From the NCBI RefSeq assembly GCF_003843875.1, contig NZ_RKRF01000014.1, positions 61,797-125,796 of the forward strand: a stretch of DNA of 64,000 bases, given 5' to 3'. The position numbers and the translations under genes are program-made. The notes under the pieces are model-generated. The model worked only from the letters and a program-made list of their open reading frames with translations. It searched no databases and was not told where the DNA came from. The DNA comes from Aquisalibacillus elongatus (GTDB taxonomy: Bacteria; Bacillota; Bacilli; Bacillales; Alkalibacillaceae). This document shows positions 8,056-17,854 of the stretch, one piece after another (within the stretch, counting starts at the first letter, position 1; each line of letters starts with the position of its first letter).

Positions 8056-9402
8056 TTATACGTATTTCTTTTTAGTTACATAAATTAAACGAACACTTAA
8101 AGCCAACGCTCCGACGCCTAATCCTGTAATTAAACCAACCCAATATCCATAAGGTCCTAAATCCGTAAAATTGGCAGCTAAATATCCACTAGGAAGTCCA
8201 AGGACCCAAAATGAAATGAGCGCAATGACTGATGTGATATTCACATCTTTATAACCTCTTAAAGCCCCTTGGATAGGCGTTCCAATCCCATCTGATAATT
8301 GGAAAAAAACCGCATAGATCAAGAAATGCTGCATTAAGCCAATAACAACGGGATCATTACTATATAATGATGCCACATCTTCTCTGAATATAAAAATTAA
8401 AACACCCGCAATGGCTGATGTGACAACACCTGAGCCAATGCCAAGTTTGGCGTAAGTGACTGCTTCATTATACCTTCTTGCACCGACCTCAAAACCAACA
8501 GCAATCGTAAGTGCCATCGCAATCGCTAGCGGTAACATGTAAAAAATAGAAGCAAAGTTAATCGCGGATTGGTGGGCCGCAATCGTTTCTGTATCGTACG
8601 TACTCATAAATAAAGTAATGGCAGCAAAAATACTTGTTTCAAAAAAGATGGTAATGCCAATCGGGATGCCGATTTTTAATTGCTCAAGCCATGCTTTAAG
8701 CTCAGGCTTTTCGATTGAAGAAAAGATTTCATATTGATTAAAAGGCTTTTTCTTTTGAATAATTAAAAGCACAATGATTGAAGTAATAAAATAGGTGACG
8801 GCAGACGCTATTCCTGCTCCGATCCCCCCATATTCAGGCGCTCCCCAGTTACCGAAAATAAATATATAATTAAAAAACACATTTAAAGGTAAAGCTAGTA
8901 ATATAATGAGCATGGAGATCTTAGTTTGACCAAGTGCATCTATAAACGAACGCAATAAATTAAATACGAACAGTGGAATCATACCAAAGCCTAGGCTAAC
9001 TAAATAATATTTAGCTACGTGACTCACACCTGGCTCTAATGATAGAGCATTTAATAACGGCGTTAAGAAGATCAACCCTATTATAAAGATTGCTATGGCA
9101 ATCATAATGGCTAGATATACACCTTGCCTTACAACGTGTGTAATTTGCTCCCCTTGTTTGGCTCCTAATAGTTGAGAGACTATTGGTGGGATGGCCATTA
9201 GAATACCGATGACACCTGTTAGGATTGGAACCCATAAGGAAGATCCAATCGCAACGCCAGCAAGCTCTTGCGCTCCAGCTCTTCCAGCCATTACAGTATC
9301 AAAAAAGTTCATTAAATAGAGCCCAACTTGTGTAATTAAAATAGGGATTAATATTTTAATAAATAATGACATTTTTTCAGATATGGATTGTGTTTCATAC
9401 AT
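8056..9402 (-). CDS. MATE family multidrug/cation efflux transporter
   Basis: A 448-residue membrane protein with about 12 hydrophobic helices in two repeated halves, the arrangement of the multidrug and toxic compound extrusion family. Typical family stretches are FFDTVMAGRAG in helix 1-2, IPPIVSQLLGAKQ in the first half, and AHQSAINFASIFYMLPLAIAMALT with VGFEVGARR in the second half. These transporters are driven by Na+ or H+. The start ATG follows AGGAGCGG on the minus strand. It is divergent from murG, with about 94 bases between the starts. Substrates cannot be deduced. Confidence 0.92.
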   Translation of the reverse strand: MYETQSISEKMSLFIKILIPILITQVGLYLMNFFDTVMAGRAGAQELAGVAIGSSLWVPILTGVIGILMAIPPIVSQLLGAKQGEQITHVVRQGVYLAIMIAIAIFIIGLIFLTPLLNALSLEPGVSHVAKYYLVSLGFGMIPLFVFNLLRSFIDALGQTKISMLIILLALPLNVFFNYIFIFGNWGAPEYGGIGAGIASAVTYFITSIIVLLIIQKKKPFNQYEIFSSIEKPELKAWLEQLKIGIPIGITIFFETSIFAAITLFMSTYDTETIAAHQSAINFASIFYMLPLAIAMALTIAVGFEVGARRYNEAVTYAKLGIGSGVVTSAIAGVLIFIFREDVASLYSNDPVVIGLMQHFLIYAVFFQLSDGIGTPIQGALRGYKDVNITSVIALISFWVLGLPSGYLAANFTDLGPYGYWVGLITGLGVGALALSVRLIYVTKKKYV

Positions 9403-9496
9403 AATGATGTTCCGCTCCTATTCAAACCTAACGTCTTTTGCTAATATGACATTATACTTGATATTGATTGAAATGAATAGAAGGGAAGACGTTTAG

Positions 9497-10570
9497 ATGA
9501 CAAAAGGTACAATCGTCTTTACTGGTGGAGGAACGGCAGGTCACGTCGTTGTTAACCTCGCCTTAATGCCAGAGTTCATCAAAGAAGGTTATGACGTTCA
9601 TTATATTGGTTCATATGATGAGATTGAAAGAGAATTAGTTGAAGACATGGAGGGTGTCACCTACCATGGGATTTCAACCGGGCGTTTGAGAAGATATTTA
9701 TCTAGGCGCAATGTTCGAGACGCTTTTCGTGTAGTCAAAGGAGTCTTCCAGGCTAAAAAGATTTTAAAGCAGCTAAATCCGAGTATTGTTTTTTCGAAAG
9801 GTGGGTTCGTCTCCGTTCCTGTTGTTATGGCGTCAAAAATGGCTGGAGTGCCGTCTATTATTCACGAATCGGACTATACGCCAGGATTAGCTAATAAGAT
9901 CGCCTTGAGATTTAGTGAGAAAATACTAACCACATTCCCTGAAACAAGTGAGTACTTACCTGATGAAAAAGTTCATTATATAGGCGCCATTATTAGAGAA
10001 GAACTGTTTCAAGGTGACCAAGAAAATGCCTATGAATTAACAGGATTCAATTCTCATAAGCCGACCATTCTTGTCATGGGCGGAAGTGGTGGCGCCCAAA
10101 AAGTAAATGATATGGTGCGTCTTTCCTTACCAGTTCTGCTTAAAGATTTCCAAGTTGTTCACCTATGTGGAAAAGGAAAAGTTGAGGCTAGTAAACAACA
10201 AGATGGCTATGTTCAATATGAATATGTGACAGATGAACTGAAGGATTTATTAGCTATGTCAGATGTCGTCATATCACGGGCTGGCGCGAATGCGATTTTT
10301 GAATTTTTAGCTTTAAGAATCCCTATGTTACTGATTCCTTTATCAAAACAACAAAGTCGGGGAGACCAGATATTAAACGCCAAATCATTTAAAAATCAAG
10401 GTTTTGCTGAAGTCATTGAAGAAGAAGTATTAACTAGAGAGCAGTTGATACAAAAAGTGAGTGATTTATATGAGAATCGAGCGCAGTATCATCGGAAAAT
10501 GGAGACTTATCAATCACAAGAAGTAAAGGATCAAGTCATTAATTTAATCAAAAATACGATGAAACATTAA
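9497..10570 (+). CDS. murG: MurG: lipid I to lipid II N-acetylglucosaminyltransferase
   Basis: Adds GlcNAc from UDP-GlcNAc to lipid I on the cytoplasmic membrane face to make lipid II for peptidoglycan. At 357 residues it has family length. The N-terminal glycine loop GGGTAGHV (about residues 10-17), FSKGGFVSVPVV, IHESDYTPGLANK, the C-domain loop MGGSGGAQKVN and the UDP-binding SRAGANAIFEF are all present. The sequence style (HVVVNLALMPEF, TGRLRRYLS) is the staphylococcal-type MurG branch rather than the B. subtilis dcw-cluster type. It lies alone, outside a cell-wall gene cluster, so the genome may carry another copy. Confidence 0.93.
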   Translation: MTKGTIVFTGGGTAGHVVVNLALMPEFIKEGYDVHYIGSYDEIERELVEDMEGVTYHGISTGRLRRYLSRRNVRDAFRVVKGVFQAKKILKQLNPSIVFSKGGFVSVPVVMASKMAGVPSIIHESDYTPGLANKIALRFSEKILTTFPETSEYLPDEKVHYIGAIIREELFQGDQENAYELTGFNSHKPTILVMGGSGGAQKVNDMVRLSLPVLLKDFQVVHLCGKGKVEASKQQDGYVQYEYVTDELKDLLAMSDVVISRAGANAIFEFLALRIPMLLIPLSKQQSRGDQILNAKSFKNQGFAEVIEEEVLTREQLIQKVSDLYENRAQYHRKMETYQSQEVKDQVINLIKNTMKH

Positions 10571-10594
10571 ACTATAGGCACTATGCCTATAGTT
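10570..10594 (+). terminator. Terminator of murG
   Basis: AACTATAGGCA (10570-10580), 3-base loop, TGCCTATAGTT (10584-10594), then TTTTTG. Confidence 0.9.
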
Positions 10595-10886
10595 TTTTGT
10601 TAATATTTAACTGTTAATAAATTGAAATCATTAGTATATACGAGATAATTAATAGAAAAATAGCATTATTTTAGCACTGATTATACTAAACTACTATTTT
10701 AGTAAATAAATAACGTTATTCTAAGAGTATTTCGTCTAAATGAAAATTGTAGAAGAGAGTCGTAATCGGTACAATAAAACGTGTTGTATTCAGATCAAAT
10801 GGCATTCAACCAACCTTCTGTATACCTACATAATCTTCATTTCACTAGAGTTCACTTGATTTAAAAATTGAAAAGGAGAGTATCAC
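10595..10886. other. AT-rich gene-free region before the first betaine-type importer
   Basis: No ORF with a ribosome site. It contains an inverted repeat TACTAAA (10684-10690) / TTTAGTA (10698-10704) that could be an operator, and the ribosome site AAAAGGAGAG for the next gene. I could not choose a promoter with confidence. Confidence 0.4.
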
Positions 10887-11882
10887 ATGAAAAAATTAAT
10901 TATTAGTTTGTCACTTTCTGTCCTTGTATTTTTAGCAGCGTGTAGTGGTGGCAGTGACGACTCATTAGAAGAAATTGTCCTTGCTGATGCTGGTTGGGAT
11001 AGTATCAAAGTTCATAACAGTATCATGCAAAACATTATGGAGTATGGTTACGACTATGAAACAGACGTCCTCTCAGGATCTACTCCGAATACAGTACAAG
11101 GTCTTCGTGATGGTGACGTTAATGTTTACTCTGAAATTTGGACAGATAATATTAGAGAAGTTTATGAAGAAGCGATTGAAAACGAAGAGATCGTGAAAGC
11201 CTCTGTAAACTTTGATGATAATGTTCAAGGCCTTTATGTACCGACTTATGTTATCGAAGGTGATGAAGAGCGCGGCATAGAACCTATAGCACCGGATTTA
11301 GAAACGGTAGAAGACTTAGCAAATTATCCTGATGTGTTTGAAGACCCAGAGGATAACTCGAAAGGTCGTATTGTAAACGGACCATCTGGTTGGGCTGTTA
11401 ATGAGACAATTCAACAGAAGGTTGAATTCTATGGATTAGACGAACAGTTTAATGTTCTTTCTCCAGGTTCGGACTCAGCTGTTGTATCTTCTTTAACATC
11501 AGCATATGAATCAGGTGAACCTTGGGTTGGTTACTACTGGTCACCTACTTGGGTAACAGCTTCATATGACCTAACATTACTAGAAGAACCTGAGTATGAT
11601 GAAGAAGTTTGGATTGAATCAAAAGGTACAGAATTTCCACCGAATGATGTTGTTGTAGGCGTTCATGGTGACTTCCCTGAACAAGCACCAGAAGTATATG
11701 AGTTTCTACAAAACTATGAAACGTCAACAAAACTGACAGAAGAAGCTCTAACTTACATGCTTGAAAATGATACGGAAGCTGACGAAGCAGCGGTTTGGTG
11801 GATGAATGAACATGAAGATTTATGGACTGAGTGGGTTCCAGAAGATGTGGCTGAGAAAGTAAAAGAAGGAATTCAAGAATAA
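10887..11882 (+). CDS. Glycine betaine/choline-type ABC importer, substrate-binding lipoprotein
   Basis: Extracytoplasmic binding protein anchored by lipidation: signal peptide MKKLIISLSLSVLVFLAAC with lipobox LAAC (C19). The OpuAC/ProX fold is recognisable from GWDSIKVHNSIMQNI and STPNTVQGLRDGDVNVYSEIW in the first lobe, and GPSGWAVNET, SAYESGEPWVGYYWSPTW and FPPNDVVVGVH in the second. Aromatic residues (W in GWDS, SEIW, YYWSP) would form the quaternary-ammonium pocket. The 331-residue protein is strongly acidic, as in halophiles. It is first in a three-gene set; a hairpin terminator after it probably limits read-through to permease and ATPase. Exact ligand (betaine, choline, carnitine) is unknown. 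Confidence 0.88.
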   Translation: MKKLIISLSLSVLVFLAACSGGSDDSLEEIVLADAGWDSIKVHNSIMQNIMEYGYDYETDVLSGSTPNTVQGLRDGDVNVYSEIWTDNIREVYEEAIENEEIVKASVNFDDNVQGLYVPTYVIEGDEERGIEPIAPDLETVEDLANYPDVFEDPEDNSKGRIVNGPSGWAVNETIQQKVEFYGLDEQFNVLSPGSDSAVVSSLTSAYESGEPWVGYYWSPTWVTASYDLTLLEEPEYDEEVWIESKGTEFPPNDVVVGVHGDFPEQAPEVYEFLQNYETSTKLTEEALTYMLENDTEADEAAVWWMNEHEDLWTEWVPEDVAEKVKEGIQE

Positions 11883-11889
11883 TAGTTTT

Positions 11890-11926
11890 AGAAGTTAGCC
11901 ACTTTTAATTTTGGTGGTTAACTTCT
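11890..11926 (+). terminator. Intra-operon terminator/attenuator between binding protein and permease
   Basis: AGAAGTTAGCCAC (11890-11902) pairs with GTGGTTAACTTCT (11914-11926) with one G-T pair, followed by a run of T. Probably partial termination, giving excess binding protein. Confidence 0.75.
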
Positions 11927-11970
11927 TTTTAGTTAAGGACGACTTTGATTAGAATAGAAGAGGTGAAAAA

Positions 11971-12849
11971 ATGTTATCAACGATTTGGGAAAAGTTAAAT
12001 GTATTTCCTGATGTCAGTATTCCCCTTGGCACACCAGTAGAGAAATTCGTAAATTTTCTTGAAGTCAATTTTGAAATCGTGTTTGATATTATTTTTAACA
12101 TAACATCAACGACGATTGTAGCCTTTGATGACTTTTTAAATTGGCTTCCATGGACGGTTTTTATCCTGATCATTGTTTTAATTGGAACATTCTTTCAATC
12201 ATTTAAATCTGGGTTATTGTACGGATTTTTCATGTTCTTAGTTGGAAGCTTTGGGTTATGGGAAGAGATGATGATTACGATTGCTGTTATTCTGACGGCA
12301 GTGATCATTTCCATTTTTATAGGGATTCCAATAGGGATTATGATGGCGATGAATAAAGCCTTCTCTGTTATTATGAGACCAATACTAGATGCGATGCAGA
12401 CGATGCCAAGTTTCGTCTATTTGATTCCAGTTATTTTCTTCTTTCCGCTAGGTAATGTTCCAGCGGTATTTGCAACGATTATTTATGCTGTTCCTCCTGT
12501 TATACGTTTGACAGAATTAGGAATCCGCAATGTAGATCGTGAAGTGACTGAATCTGCTGAATCGTTCGGTTCTTCACGTGTGCAAATGTTAACGAAAGTA
12601 CAACTACCTCAAGCTGTGCCAACGATTATGGCGGGTGTTAACCAAACGACTATGATGGCACTAGCGATGGCTGTAATTGCTTCCATGGTAGGTGCTGGTG
12701 GTTTAGGTGAGCAGGTTCTAATTGCCATTAATCGTATTGATATTGCACTTGGTTTTGAAGCAGGTATTAGTATTGTTTTCCTAGCGATCATCATCGACCG
12801 AGTGACAGCAGGTATCGGTAATCGTTTCCAACGAAGTGAGGAGGGATAG
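11971..12849 (+). CDS. Betaine-type ABC importer permease (OpuAB/ProW family)
   Basis: A 292-residue inner-membrane subunit of the first quaternary-amine importer. After an amphipathic N-terminal region it has about seven hydrophobic helices. The ABC importer coupling loop is ESAESFGSSRVQMLTKVQLPQAVPTIMAGVNQT (EAA-type motif, about residues 190-222), which docks onto the ATPase. DAMQTMPSFVYLIPVIFFF is the family-specific segment shared with the second importer at 61872. The start ATG follows GAAGAGGTG. It is 2 bases from the ATPase start region and in the same operon. Confidence 0.9.
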   Translation: MLSTIWEKLNVFPDVSIPLGTPVEKFVNFLEVNFEIVFDIIFNITSTTIVAFDDFLNWLPWTVFILIIVLIGTFFQSFKSGLLYGFFMFLVGSFGLWEEMMITIAVILTAVIISIFIGIPIGIMMAMNKAFSVIMRPILDAMQTMPSFVYLIPVIFFFPLGNVPAVFATIIYAVPPVIRLTELGIRNVDREVTESAESFGSSRVQMLTKVQLPQAVPTIMAGVNQTTMMALAMAVIASMVGAGGLGEQVLIAINRIDIALGFEAGISIVFLAIIIDRVTAGIGNRFQRSEEG

Positions 12850-12851
12850 TA

Positions 12852-14024
12852 ATGGACGCTAAACTTAGCTTACAAAATGTATCAAAGATTTTCGGTTCAA
12901 GACCTAAAAAAGCTGTGCCTTATATAAAAGAAGGGTTATCCAAAGAAGAGATCTTAGAGAAAACAGGTAATACAGTTGGGGTTTATGATGCATCTGTTGA
13001 TATTAACGAAGGTGAATTATTCGTTATTATGGGGCTGTCAGGTAGTGGTAAATCAACGTTAATTCGTTGTTTAAATATGCTTAACAACCCAACTTACGGC
13101 TCTATTTATGTAGACGGAGAAGACATTGTGCAATATAAAAAAGATCAATTAAAAGATTTTCGTCAAAATAAAATTGCAATGGTTTTCCAACATTTTGGTC
13201 TATTTAGCCACCGTACCGTTTTAGGAAATGTTGAATATGGACTAGAGATTCGTGGAGTATCACAAGAAGAAAGACAAGACATTGCTCTTAAGAATCTTGA
13301 AGTTGTTGGATTAAAAGGTTGGGAAGATAAATATCCTGATGAATTATCCGGTGGTATGCAGCAACGTGTTGGTTTAGCACGTGCTCTAGCAAATGATCCG
13401 GACATTCTTCTAATGGACGAACCTTTCAGTGCCCTTGACCCATTAATCCGACGCGAAATGCAGCTTGAGTTATTGGATATACAGGAAAGGCTACAAAAGA
13501 CGATTATCTTTATTACACATGATGTAAATGAAGCTTTCAAAATTGGCGATCGTGTAGCTGTTATGAAAGATGGACGGATCGTACAAACAGGCAGTCCTGA
13601 GGAAATCTTAGAAGAACCGGCTGATGATTATATTTCAGAGTTTATTAAAGACATTGATCGATCTAAAATCTTACAAGCTGAAAATATTATGACGAGGCCA
13701 AACGCTTTAGTTTCTCTTAAGGATGGCCTAAATGTTGCGATTAAAGAAATGGAGACAAATGGTATCTCAAGTGTATTTGTGGTAGATCGAAAACGTTCAC
13801 TTCAAGGAATTGTGACGATTGATGATGCAATTAAAGGCCGCCAAAATGGCCAGTCTCTAGAAGATATATTAATTCGTGATGTAGAGCAAGTTCAACTAGT
13901 CGATTATGTTCAAGATATTATTCCGAAAGCAGCTGAGACTAAATATCCACTTGCAGTGGTTGATGAAGAAAACAGATTAGAAGGTATTATTTTAAGAGTA
14001 CATGTCTTAACAAGTTTATCTTAA
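12852..14024 (+). CDS. Betaine-type ABC importer ATPase with C-terminal CBS domains (OpuAA/ProV family)
   Basis: Energises the first importer. In 390 residues it shows Walker A GLSGSGKST (about 56-64), Q-loop MVFQHFGLF, signature LSGGMQQRVGLARAL, Walker B ILLMDEPFSALD and the switch histidine ITHDVNEAF. The N-terminal extension about 1-50 (KIFGSRPKKAVPYI, EEILEKTGNTVGVYDAS) is specific to this family. Residues about 275-390 hold paired CBS motifs, the ionic-strength or nucleotide sensing module known in OpuA. It starts 2 bases after the permease stop behind GAGGAGGG. A bidirectional terminator follows. Confidence 0.93.
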   Translation: MDAKLSLQNVSKIFGSRPKKAVPYIKEGLSKEEILEKTGNTVGVYDASVDINEGELFVIMGLSGSGKSTLIRCLNMLNNPTYGSIYVDGEDIVQYKKDQLKDFRQNKIAMVFQHFGLFSHRTVLGNVEYGLEIRGVSQEERQDIALKNLEVVGLKGWEDKYPDELSGGMQQRVGLARALANDPDILLMDEPFSALDPLIRREMQLELLDIQERLQKTIIFITHDVNEAFKIGDRVAVMKDGRIVQTGSPEEILEEPADDYISEFIKDIDRSKILQAENIMTRPNALVSLKDGLNVAIKEMETNGISSVFVVDRKRSLQGIVTIDDAIKGRQNGQSLEDILIRDVEQVQLVDYVQDIIPKAAETKYPLAVVDEENRLEGIILRVHVLTSLS

Positions 14025-14028
14025 GTTA

Positions 14029-14062
14029 AAAGCTCAAAGGTTATTTATAGCCTTTGAGCTTT
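14029..14062. terminator. Bidirectional terminator between importer 1 and ger operon
   Basis: AAAGCTCAAAGG (14029-14040) pairs with CCTTTGAGCTTT (14051-14062); T-rich to the right. Serves the importer and the convergent ger operon. Confidence 0.88.
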
Positions 14063-14065
14063 GTT

Positions 14066-15208
14066 TTATTCTACAATTCCATAACTTCTAATCTTAGTTG
14101 TCACATTGATGTCCACATTTATATTAGGGTACATGTCATGCCATTGATCTTTTGTGATTTCTTCGCCTCGTTTCCTAGTGGTATACTCCAATCCAAATCC
14201 AAAATAGTCAGCTTGAAGTTCTTTAGACTCGTCTATTAATGTTGTTAGTTTATCTTTTACTTCTTTACTGACTTCTTGTTCTAACAGTTTGATTGCCTCT
14301 TCTTTCTGAAGATCAATTCGCTCAGATAGTTCTACAATTCGCCCTTTTATATCAATATCTATTTTGTAAGATAAACTATCAGGGTTTTTGAGTTCAATAT
14401 TCACATCATTATACAATTGATCCATTACAACAAAAAAGGTTTCCGTGTCTAAATCCTCATATTCTTTTAAATACTTTTCAAATTGTTTTGTCGGTAGCTC
14501 CATCTCAACCTGGCCTGATTTAAACTCATCAGCAATCAATCGGACGTAAAAAACATCCTCTAATGTAAGTTCGCCTACATACCGATCATCTTTGAAAATG
14601 GCAAGGCCTAATAATTGAGCTTTGTTATTCAAGTTAGCGATAATCGGTACTAATGGGTCTTGTCCAACTGCGAAGAACTTATGTGTAAATTCATGTAATG
14701 TACTACTAATTAACCGCTCATCTCGTACAGCTGTTTCAATAAGCCGTTGAATGTACGTACCGATGTTAGGTGATTGCTCATAGTTTGTAGCGGACAGGAC
14801 CTGTTCAGTAGGGTCCTTAGACATCGCGACAAACACCATATCAGAGATCGAAGCATCACGTTCGAGTGTATCAATGTAAGGGAAAACGCCATCTTCAGAA
14901 ATCTTGGGACCAAAGAGAATGGTTCTTAATTGACCTGAAACAATTTTATACCCTGATTTTTTATTTGCGTTATTCCTAACTTCACGAAATGTGTGTCCTT
15001 TACTTTGAATCACTTGAGAGGCATCTGTAATATCAGGGTTAAATTGAAATAAAACTGTTGTTGCCTGTAACATATTATCCTCATCAGAGAGATCAAATCC
15101 ATAGATAGTAACGATCCCTAATTCCTCTAAGATATTTTTCTCAAGACAACCTGTTAAAAACAACAACGACGAAAGTAATAAGATTATAATCTTTTTAGTT
15201 TTTAGCAT
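14066..15208 (-). CDS. Spore germinant receptor lipoprotein, Ger(x)C family
   Basis: C subunit of a GerA-type nutrient receptor in the spore inner membrane. Signal peptide with lipobox LTGC (C21) gives the lipid anchor. The 380-residue length and family features are visible: LGIVTIYGFD after the anchor, TFREVRNNANKKSGYKIVSGQLRTILFG, and the C-terminal coiled region QKEEAIKLLEQEVSKEVKDKLTTLI. It is the last gene of an A-B-C operon, and its start overlaps the B gene stop by 14 bases, suggesting translational coupling. Which germinant it senses cannot be told. Confidence 0.93.
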   Translation of the reverse strand: MLKTKKIIILLLSSLLFLTGCLEKNILEELGIVTIYGFDLSDEDNMLQATTVLFQFNPDITDASQVIQSKGHTFREVRNNANKKSGYKIVSGQLRTILFGPKISEDGVFPYIDTLERDASISDMVFVAMSKDPTEQVLSATNYEQSPNIGTYIQRLIETAVRDERLISSTLHEFTHKFFAVGQDPLVPIIANLNNKAQLLGLAIFKDDRYVGELTLEDVFYVRLIADEFKSGQVEMELPTKQFEKYLKEYEDLDTETFFVVMDQLYNDVNIELKNPDSLSYKIDIDIKGRIVELSERIDLQKEEAIKLLEQEVSKEVKDKLTTLIDESKELQADYFGFGLEYTTRKRGEEITKDQWHDMYPNINVDINVTTKIRSYGIVE

Positions 15209-16307
15209 GATTTTTCTTCCTCTTCATTCGATGTCTCATTGCAAACGGTAGTAGTAAAAATGGGAAAATGAATCCAAGTCCTAACCCAATCTTACCCGTA
15301 TAATCCGTAAGTTGGTTCACAAATTCTCTATCTTCAAATATCCACACTAAAATTAATGTCAAAATAATTAGTGCTACTAAACAATGTTTTTGTTTCCAAT
15401 CACTCACCCGCTTACACGTAAAAGTAACCATCCATCCAAGTAAGATTAGGTTAGGTAATACGATGATCATCCAAATGGCAACAGCTAATAGATCAAAGCG
15501 TTCAAAGAAAGGAAATGATAATACTTTAAATAACGTAAGTAAGGGCCAAACTTTTTGTTCTAATTGAGTTGGGCTAAAATAACCAATCACAACCATAGTA
15601 ATGGTTAAGTACATCAAGACTGTAAATGTCATTGCCAATTGACTATAGCGATTCACTCTTTTTTTATCGTTGATAAAAGGAAAAATCACCCACAGTAATT
15701 CAAAACCTAGGAATGTGTAAGAAGAAATCAAAACACCACTAAATATATCGCTTATAGCCGTGTCAAATACTGGGAAGTAATGGCGGCTTTCAATAAAAGT
15801 TATAGGTTTCCGTAGCAATCCCATCATCCAAATGGTTGATAGAAAAAAGACAACACTCGCTCCAACAGCTACACGGATCCCACCTAAGACGGCGTACCAA
15901 ACTAGTGATAATAATAGTAAGCCTATAAACCACGACTGCATTTGTGGAAAGATAAAGACCTGAACAAACTCAATGTAATTTACAATGACACTGAAAAACA
16001 ATAAGTAAAAATATATGACAAAAATAACCGCAATGGATTTGCCTATAATACTTCCAAAAATCGTGTGTAAAATGCCCGCTAAGTCTTGTTTTTCATACGT
16101 CCTCAAGACAAATACCATGCAGGCGATTACAAGGTGAAGAATGAGTCCGGTTACAATGATTGAAATCCAACTATCTTGTCTTGCCTCCATAAAAACTAAT
16201 CTTGGATAACCGGCAATGCCGACACCAACTTGCATCGTGTGTAACACAATGAATAGATATGCTGCTCTAATTTGTTTATCTTTTGAAATCATTAGTTGCT
16301 TATGCAT
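15195..16307 (-). CDS. Spore germinant receptor permease-like subunit, GerAB family
   Basis: B subunit of the receptor: a 370-residue, ten-helix membrane protein of the amino-acid/polyamine permease superfamily thought to bind the germinant. Family stretches are LHTMQVGVGIAGYPRLVFMEARQDSW near residues 23-48, IVNYIEFVQVFIFPQ, and SSYTFLGFELLWVIFPFI. It sits 11 bases downstream of the A gene and overlaps the C gene. Complete, with no sign of decay. Confidence 0.93.
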   Translation of the reverse strand: MHKQLMISKDKQIRAAYLFIVLHTMQVGVGIAGYPRLVFMEARQDSWISIIVTGLILHLVIACMVFVLRTYEKQDLAGILHTIFGSIIGKSIAVIFVIYFYLLFFSVIVNYIEFVQVFIFPQMQSWFIGLLLLSLVWYAVLGGIRVAVGASVVFFLSTIWMMGLLRKPITFIESRHYFPVFDTAISDIFSGVLISSYTFLGFELLWVIFPFINDKKRVNRYSQLAMTFTVLMYLTITMVVIGYFSPTQLEQKVWPLLTLFKVLSFPFFERFDLLAVAIWMIIVLPNLILLGWMVTFTCKRVSDWKQKHCLVALIILTLILVWIFEDREFVNQLTDYTGKIGLGLGFIFPFLLLPFAMRHRMKRKKNHAKN

Positions 16308-16318
16308 AAGTCTAGCCT

Positions 16319-17827
16319 CTATTCATCAATGTCTTCCTTTTTCTGTCTCGATGGTTCCTCAAACCGTTTAATTTTCTTCGGCATATTTGAATACGCTCTG
16401 TAATTACTTTTCAAGAAAGGAATGCGAAAAATAGAATTATCGATATCTTTAGGGCGGAACGGGTAAATAGGTACAAAATATGGGCGTTTTAATGATTTTT
16501 GTTTTAGAACATGAATTAGAATAAAAGCATAGCTGTAAAAAAGTCCAATGAACCCCCAAAGTCCTGCCATAATAATAAGTGGAAAACGTATGATTCGGAT
16601 GGCTGACCCCATTAAGTAACTCGGAACAGTAAAGGACGCTAAGGCACTAAGAGCCACAATAATAATTAAAATGTTACTTGTAAAACCTGCCTGAACAACT
16701 GCCTGTCCAACAACGATTCCCCCAACAATACCCATCGTCTGACCGACTTTCGTAGGCAGTCTCGCCCCCGCCTCACGAATGAGTTCGATTAAAAACTCTA
16801 AGATTAGAGCTTCCAGTAATGGTGGGAATGGGACTCGCGACCTCGAATGCCCCAATGATACGAGTAATGCAGTCGGGATGATTTCATAATGGAACGTTAA
16901 AGCCGCAACATATAGCGGTGTTAACGTAATTGATAAAAACATGGCCACAAGTCTCATGAGGCGTATAAATGACCCCATATTCCAACGTGTATATAAATCC
17001 TCTGTTGATTCAAAGAAGCTAAAAAAGTTGGTTGGAGCGATAATAGCACTTGAGCTTTTATCTACAATCACTCCTAATTTCCCCTCTTTTAATTCATAAC
17101 AAAAACGGTCTGGTAACTCAGTTACATAAAGTTGAGGAAAAATAGAGTAAGAATTGTCTTCCACGTATTGTGTTAGAACAGAGCTTTCTAATACATCATC
17201 TGTTTGAAGTTTATTTAATCTGTTCCGCATCTCATTAATATTTTCATCGTCGGCTATGTCTTTTAAGTAAATTAACCTAACCTCAGAAGGAATTTCATTT
17301 CCAATGATAAACTTTTCTGTTACTAGAGATGGATTATCAAGCCGCCAATGAATAATATTTAAGTTAGTTTGAATAGATTCCGTAAACGATATTTTAGGAC
17401 CAAAGATTAGAGATTCAGTTTCAGCTCGTTCTGGTTGGCGTTCCTTTAGTTGAGGTACTGGGTATGTAACGCATGCGTCGTCATTTTCTATATAGATTGC
17501 AACATAACCTTTTAACATATCTAATCCAATATCTTTTACAGATTCTCTTGTTTCACTTCCTGAGATTGGAATATTATTTTCTAAAGCCTTTGTGTCCCAC
17601 TCAGTATTCGATTGTAGAATTACTTCTGTTATATGCTTGAAAATTTGATCCTTTTCAACCATATAGTTGAGAAAAGCTATGAAAATTCGTTTGTTTTCGT
17701 GTTCGAATTTCTTAACTGTGAAATCCGCTGAAGATTTAAAAAAGCCATCTTTTAAATCTTTTTCTAGTTTTTCTATTTCACACGGAAAATAACTTTGTTT
17801 TGATGTCTTTTTGGATCTTCTTCTCAT
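16319..17827 (-). CDS. Spore germinant receptor subunit, GerA family
   Basis: A subunit of the germinant receptor. The best start is ATG at 17827 (MRRRSKK, 502 residues), which has GAGGAG eight bases upstream; a longer frame to 17899 lacks a ribosome site. Family order is visible: cytoplasmic N-terminal domain about 1-270, the TELPDRF and LKEGKLGVIVDKSSSAIIAP block, then about five membrane helices from residue 290 on, including the highly conserved PFPPLLEALILEFLIELIREAGARLP segment, and a charged C-terminal tail. It heads the A-B-C operon. A sigma-G-like promoter is recognisable upstream. Confidence 0.93.
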   Translation of the reverse strand: MRRRSKKTSKQSYFPCEIEKLEKDLKDGFFKSSADFTVKKFEHENKRIFIAFLNYMVEKDQIFKHITEVILQSNTEWDTKALENNIPISGSETRESVKDIGLDMLKGYVAIYIENDDACVTYPVPQLKERQPERAETESLIFGPKISFTESIQTNLNIIHWRLDNPSLVTEKFIIGNEIPSEVRLIYLKDIADDENINEMRNRLNKLQTDDVLESSVLTQYVEDNSYSIFPQLYVTELPDRFCYELKEGKLGVIVDKSSSAIIAPTNFFSFFESTEDLYTRWNMGSFIRLMRLVAMFLSITLTPLYVAALTFHYEIIPTALLVSLGHSRSRVPFPPLLEALILEFLIELIREAGARLPTKVGQTMGIVGGIVVGQAVVQAGFTSNILIIIVALSALASFTVPSYLMGSAIRIIRFPLIIMAGLWGFIGLFYSYAFILIHVLKQKSLKRPYFVPIYPFRPKDIDNSIFRIPFLKSNYRAYSNMPKKIKRFEEPSRQKKEDIDE

Positions 17828-17854
17828 CGTAATCTCCTCAACAATATTTAAGAA

